Source of the DNA: Sphaerulina vaccinii | Lineage: Eukaryota > Ascomycota > Dothideomycetes > Mycosphaerellales > Mycosphaerellaceae | Assembly (NCBI GenBank): GCA_022570795.1 | Contig: JAKUDP010000003.1 | Location: forward strand, 2,232,001-2,296,000 | Length of the DNA: 64,000 bases | Direction: 5' to 3' | Shown: positions 60,143 to 64,000 of the stretch, piece after piece | Position numbering within the stretch: position 1 is the first letter of the stretch | Layout of the letters: every line of letters starts with the position of its first letter | Notes under the pieces: model-generated | Databases searched by the model: none | Told to the model about the DNA's origin: nothing | What the model saw: the letters and a program-made list of their open reading frames with translations, nothing else | Position numbers and translations under genes: made by a program

Positions 60143-61955
60143 AATCGTGAGATGGATTGTATATCCTAGTAAGAGAAGATTGATCGAGGTCGAGGAGTGC
60201 TAGATCTCCAGTAAGCGTGATGTCATGTATCAATACAAGATATTGCTCAATGTGGCGCGTTACACAGCATGAAGAGCTGTCCAAGCTGTACGCGAGTTTG
60301 CCAATGTACGTGCTCCGAGAGCCGAATCAAGCATCACATACAACCCAAAGCATGAATTTTCAACGAACGTCCTAGATGGTGCAGCGGTAAGCCTGTAAGT
60401 CGTTAGCTTTCGCTGATGCTGGATCAGAAGCGCGATCCTACACATGCGAGGTTATAACGACCTCGTGAAGTCTGCTGTGCTGGATCCGCCTTCATTAGAG
60501 ACTCGCATCAAGTGGCGATTGTTTTGCCTCTTGTTGATGCCTTTCGCTGAGCTTCAAGAACTTGCTTACCAAATGATCCTTCATATACACCTCTCCACTC
60601 GCAGTCTCCAACGAACGTCCTACATAGTCTAGCGGTATACCTGCAAGTCGTCAGCACTGCTGATGCTCGTGCAACATTGTCATTGCTTCTTACTTCAAGG
60701 ACACATCGACCTGAAGTTCTAGAACCATTGCGCGCGCTAGTCAAGACACGATTGTTGTGCCTCGTGCTTACCTCTTTTGTTGATCTCGTAGTCCAGTCAA
60801 GCATGATATACATCTGTTTGCTCCCACTCTCCAATGAGCGTCCCAATGGTCTAGCGGTACACCTGTAAGTCATTGGCGTATGCTGATGCCGTGCCTTGAG
60901 CGCAGAATATGAAACTCTGAGGATATCTTGAACTCGCAGCAGTGGATGCCGACGTGCAGCGCGGGTCAGAGGGCGTTTGTTTTGCTTCCCTCTGACATCC
61001 TTTGCTGGAGTCGTGGCCAGATGAAGCATCATGTACACCCCACAAACATCGTCCTCCATTGGTCGTCCTAGATAGTCTAGCTGTAGACCCTAAGTCGTTG
61101 GCATATGCTGATGCCAGGCCTGTAACTCATCTCCGTCGGCTTCGAGAACACATTGAACTCAAAATCGGGAGAATCGTCGTCTTTCGCGCGAGCCAGTGGG
61201 CGATTATTTTGCCTTTCCATCCACCTTTTGGCTCTCGCGACAGCGGTTGGAGTATCATTCTTCTCTTTTGCACGACTCCGCGCAGCAGCGAAATGGAGGT
61301 ACATTAACTAGGTCCCTGGTACCATCTTCAACAGTCGTCCGTGGTATAGCGGAAGAACCGTAAGTCGTCGAAAATGTAGATGCTGGTCAACATTACATAC
61401 AATCAAGGCACGCCAGGTCGAACGACCTGGGTCTAGTCGTTGCGTATGTCCCGCCCACTGTTGGCGATTGTTTTGCTTCTCACGTCTTCTCTTCTCATTT
61501 TGCTCTACCACCAAGGCTGCCCAGTGAGGTTCGTATGCGACTCCGAAGTCTTGTCTCTCAATGAACGTCCAAATGGTCTGGCGGTCTACCTCTTGAGTCG
61601 TTGGCGTACGCTGATGCTGAGCCACGATTGCAGATTGCAGATTGCAGACGGCGCCAACATTGAAGTCCAAGGCAGCGGTTCTTCGTGGGGGCGTGCGGCG
61701 TTTTTGATCTGCTGGACCCAGGGCGATTGTTTTGTTGTTTTGGAGCTCTTTTGCTGAACTGCTGGTCCAACAGTATGTCTCTATTCTTTTTGTCAGCTGA
61801 CATCACAAATGATGCGAAGAGAAGGCTAATGTGTTGCAATGGTATATCTTGATAGTTCGTGATCTCAGCCCTCCCTCTTCTGGTGTGGTTATCGTGATAC
61901 CGCATGAAGTTGAACGCCTTCGCTATGCCCTCCCTGTCCGACAAGCCATGCTCTC
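60143..61955. other. Repeat-filled region between the cysteine-ladder and AP-1 mu genes
   Basis: 1.8 kb with no supported protein gene. Most of it (60367-61760) is the forward repeat cluster. Long minus-strand frames here, such as 61059-60508, are by-products of the repeats. Confidence 0.6.
60367..61760 (+). repeat. Forward cluster of six ~230-bp tRNA-like repeat units
   Basis: Unit heads begin CGTCC at 60368, 60616, 60839, 61064, 61336 and 61566. Each head runs about 50 bp with a GTCTAGCGGT-type A-box match, (TG)TAAGTCGTTGGC, and GCTGATGC that can fold back on the preceding RGC. The second box GGCGATTGTTTTGC lies about 100-150 bp downstream of each head (60514, 60747, 60972, 61199, 61463, 61722), with substitutions in some. 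The DNA between is poorly conserved. The last unit ends about 190 bp from the AP-1 mu stop codon. Confidence 0.75.
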
Positions 61956-63408
61956 TTATTGCACGTCCGGTAGTCGCACAGCGATATCGCCAGATTGTGT
62001 GATATATCGTACCCACGGCAGAGAAGGGTATTGCAACTACCTCGAAGTCAGCATAGTGTTCCCACTCAAGTTCAGCAGTCCAACTCACCTTCGGCTCAAT
62101 AATCTTCAGATACCTCACTTGTATCCCCGAAGTAGTGAAGTACGGTATCTCAAACTTGACACCAATCGGCCTCTTGCCTTTGCCACTTCCACCCACGCCA
62201 CCCATACTTCCACCAAAGCCACCCATCATGCCTCCACCACGCTCCTCGTCACCTTTGACTGAGGGCAGACCAAGCTCGGCGCGCATGAGGAACTCCTTGC
62301 CGCCACCGAACTGCTTGATCTTCCACACGATGGAGGACGTTTCCGGCGCGTAATGAACAGAGCCGATGTTTGTTCGGAAACGAGGCGTGTCGGCGTCGTC
62401 GGGTACCGGAATGGAGATTTCCACATTGTTGGCTGTGGACCGGCGTTTGAACTGTGCTTTTGCCTACAACCGTCACATTAGCATTCGTCGTCTCCATTGA
62501 ACGATAAGGTCTGAACTCACCTTCAACATATACTCTATCCTACTCCCTGAATGACTCTCCACGATACACTCCACCCAGATCAGCGGCTTGACTTGCGTAT
62601 TCAGTCGATACGACATAAGTTCAAACTCTCCATCCGGCGGAATGAAAGATATCGTCCTGTCGTTTTCGAATCGCGACAACCGCACACATTGATGAAACTT
62701 GACATCTTCCATCTCCACAGCTTTCCCTCTCGTAGCTCTCCCTGTAGTCTCAAACATGACTTTATCATTCAATCCTAGTCTCAGTTCCGGCATTCCAGAA
62801 AGATAGCACTTCATCTTCACAGCTCCCAGAATCTCCGATCGCAGAACGTTTCCTTGACTGCTGACGAGCAGATTGAGCGATTCCACCACATCGAGGAAGA
62901 CCTCATTCTTCCTATATCGTATCCCTTCACTTCTCCAGCTCACAGCATTCGTCACAGCAATAGGCGGTCTAGCCTGTACTTCCAACTTATGTGACTCTTG
63001 CGTGATATATTCTTGCAAGATCTTCGTCTCCGTAGTCTGAGGGTAGCCGAAGTCCATCATTTCGTCCAGTAATTCGTAGATAACCACAAAGTTGTCCCTG
63101 ATACTTTCTTCTTCCAGTTCCTTGAAGTATTCCGTAAACACTTCGACGATTCGATGAAGGAAGAGGAGGATTTCGGCTGCATTACTGTTCTTCTTCGTGA
63201 GAGCCAGGAGGTACAAGTTATTGTGTCGTATGTATAAGTAGTTGATGCCTTCGTCTGAGAAACATGGCGGGACGCTGCTAGATTCTTCTTCGGCCTCAGA
63301 CAACAAGATTGGGAACTTCTCGACGGCGCTCATGGGAATGTCTCCACGGTAGTTGCGCGCCAGGAGAGTCTTGCCCTTCAGGTCGAGGAAGAAGACTGCG
63401 GAGGCCAT
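61956..63408 (-). CDS. APM1: AP-1 clathrin adaptor complex medium (mu) subunit
   Basis: Three exons (63408-62521, 62463-62089, 62036-61956; introns 57 and 52 nt) encode 447 residues. The N-terminal longin-type domain starts MASAVFFLDLKGKTLLARNYRGDIP and includes YLYIRHNNLYLLALTKKNSNA. The linker leads to VSWRSEGIRYRKNEVFLDVVES, the start of the mu-homology domain that reads Yxx-phi sorting signals. A Gly/Met-rich insert (GGGMMGGFGGSMGGVGG) lies near residue 385. Exon 3 restores the conserved end LPWVRYITQSGD. AP-1 sorts cargo between trans-Golgi and endosomes. AP-1 rather than AP-2 is suggested by ARNYRGD and the C-terminus. It diverges from the bL27m gene by 257 bp. Confidence 0.93.
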
Positions 63409-63665
63409 TGTGAGGGGAGGTGTTGGGCTCGAGGCCCGGTATGGAAGAAGAGCTGAAGCTTTTGTTGGAGAGGGAGCTGAACAGGCAGCTGTATTCGTTC
63501 GTATATCGTCGAATTGAGAGTTGTGGTTATGGTGTTGCCTTCTACCGCTACGTTGATGTTCCCATTGACGTTGGCGGAGCGGGAGACGGAGTTCTTGGCG
63601 CGACTTTGCTCCTACTTCATACTCAGACAAAGAACTGTATACACATCATTGAGAGGGAGAACATC
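63409..63665. promoter_or_regulatory. Bidirectional promoter of AP-1 mu and bL27m genes
   Basis: The 257 bp between two divergent start codons, with no other feature visible. Shared promoter function is inferred from layout. Confidence 0.5.
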
Positions 63666-64000
63666 ATGGCGTCGCTACTGAAACCGCGCATCTCTCACGC
63701 GCCTTTGACTGGACTGGAATCAGCATTGGCCATTTTCCGCATATCTCTAGCTTCATCTACGAGTCTAGGGAGAAGAAACGCATCGCATCAAGCCCAAGGA
63801 CGAGCCAACGGCGCAAAAGATGGTCCAGGAAAGAGATTAGGAGCAAAAAAGAGCGGAGGTCAATACGTTGTGCCCGGGAACATTCTCTTTAGACAGCGAG
63901 GGACACTGTGGTTTCCTGGCGACAACTGCTATATGGTATATATCCTGCTAACATTTTGGAGGAGAATGGTATACTGATGAGAACAGGGACGAGATCACAC
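63666..64000 (+). CDS. Mitochondrial large-subunit ribosomal protein bL27m, 5' part
   Basis: Exon 1 (63666-63935, 90 codons) starts with a basic presequence-like stretch and continues RNASHQAQGRANGAKDGPGKRLGAKKSGGQYVVPGNILFRQRGTLWFPGDNC, the bL27 core that reaches the peptidyl-transferase centre. A 51-nt intron (GTATAT...CTGAT...ACAG) leads to exon 2 at 63987, which begins GRDHT, as expected for bL27, and is cut by the window end. Fungal homologues (yeast MRP7) have a long C-terminal extension that would lie beyond 64000. An open frame upstream to 63420 is promoter read-through. Confidence 0.88.

Noticed and set aside
60508..61059. 183-codon minus-strand frame
   Set aside because: It lies wholly within the repeat units and its repeated KQNNRPLT-like segments are the GGCGATTGTTTTGC box read backwards.
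60367..61760. CRISPR-like array
   Set aside because: Unit period is about 230 bp, repeats are imperfect, there are no unique spacers of constant size, and the organism is a fungus.
60367..61760. Functional canonical tRNA genes
   Set aside because: A-box-like heads are present but I cannot fold complete cloverleaves with proper anticodon arms; most units lack a B-box.
61558..62424. 288-codon minus-strand frame as a separate gene
   Set aside because: It is AP-1 mu exon 2 read through its last intron into repeats; splicing at 62088/62037 restores the conserved C-terminus.

Overview
The window looks like nuclear DNA of a filamentous ascomycete (Pezizomycotina), most likely a Dothideomycete. That assignment is an inference from very short introns (48-59 nt in all but two of the well-supported models) with CTRAY-type branch points, from the gene families present, and from extreme repeat-induced point mutation (RIP). 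It splits into two halves with a sharp border near 33.2 kb.

Left half (1-33,200): an AT-rich block made almost wholly of LTR retrotransposons from which CpA and TpG have been nearly erased. ATG is therefore almost absent and CAA/CAG codons have become TAA/TAG. The layout can be dissected from LTRs and 5-bp target-site duplications (TSDs). A reverse Ty3/Gypsy fragment (1-2490) is followed by a chromodomain Ty3/Gypsy element (2491-14835, 361/359-bp LTRs). That element is split by a complete Ty1/Copia element (7280-12942, 247-bp LTRs, TSD ctagc). A second partial chromovirus body (14836-16064) and a reverse Gypsy body (16065 to about 20,000) come next. A Copia nest ends the block: a reverse Copia copy (about 20,030-20,414 and 32,264-33,013) is split by a second Copia (20415-32263, TSD aaact), which is split by a third (24566-30294, TSD agtag) and also carries a reverse solo chromovirus LTR (30939-31300, TSD ctaac).

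Right half (33,200-64,000): ordinary gene-rich euchromatin. In order: an RTA1-like membrane protein, a CmcJ/NvfI-like oxygenase, SPO11 (-) divergent from a CAF-1 large-subunit gene (+), CWC2, an F-box protein, ribosomal protein uS14 (RPS29), a small membrane protein, a secreted carboxylesterase (-), PBN1, an NTF2-like protein, a 3-hydroxyisobutyrate-dehydrogenase-like protein, an LtrA-like membrane protein, a cysteine/SIM-motif nuclear-type protein (-), WDR70, a cysteine-ladder protein (-), AP-1 mu (-) and the start of mitochondrial bL27 (+). Exon-intron structures were built by hand from splice signals and reading frame.

The most unusual region is 58.2-61.8 kb. Four reverse and six forward copies of a roughly 230-bp unit, each with a tRNA-like A-box/hairpin head and a conserved GGCGATTGTTTTGC box, flank a 100-bp triple tandem repeat and a gene whose product carries 14 cysteines at a perfect three-residue spacing. 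I do not recognise this arrangement.

Most genes are housekeeping: splicing (CWC2), translation (uS14, bL27m), vesicle traffic (AP-1 mu), GPI-anchor synthesis (PBN1), chromatin assembly (CAF-1) and meiotic DNA breaks (SPO11). No metabolic gene cluster is evident.
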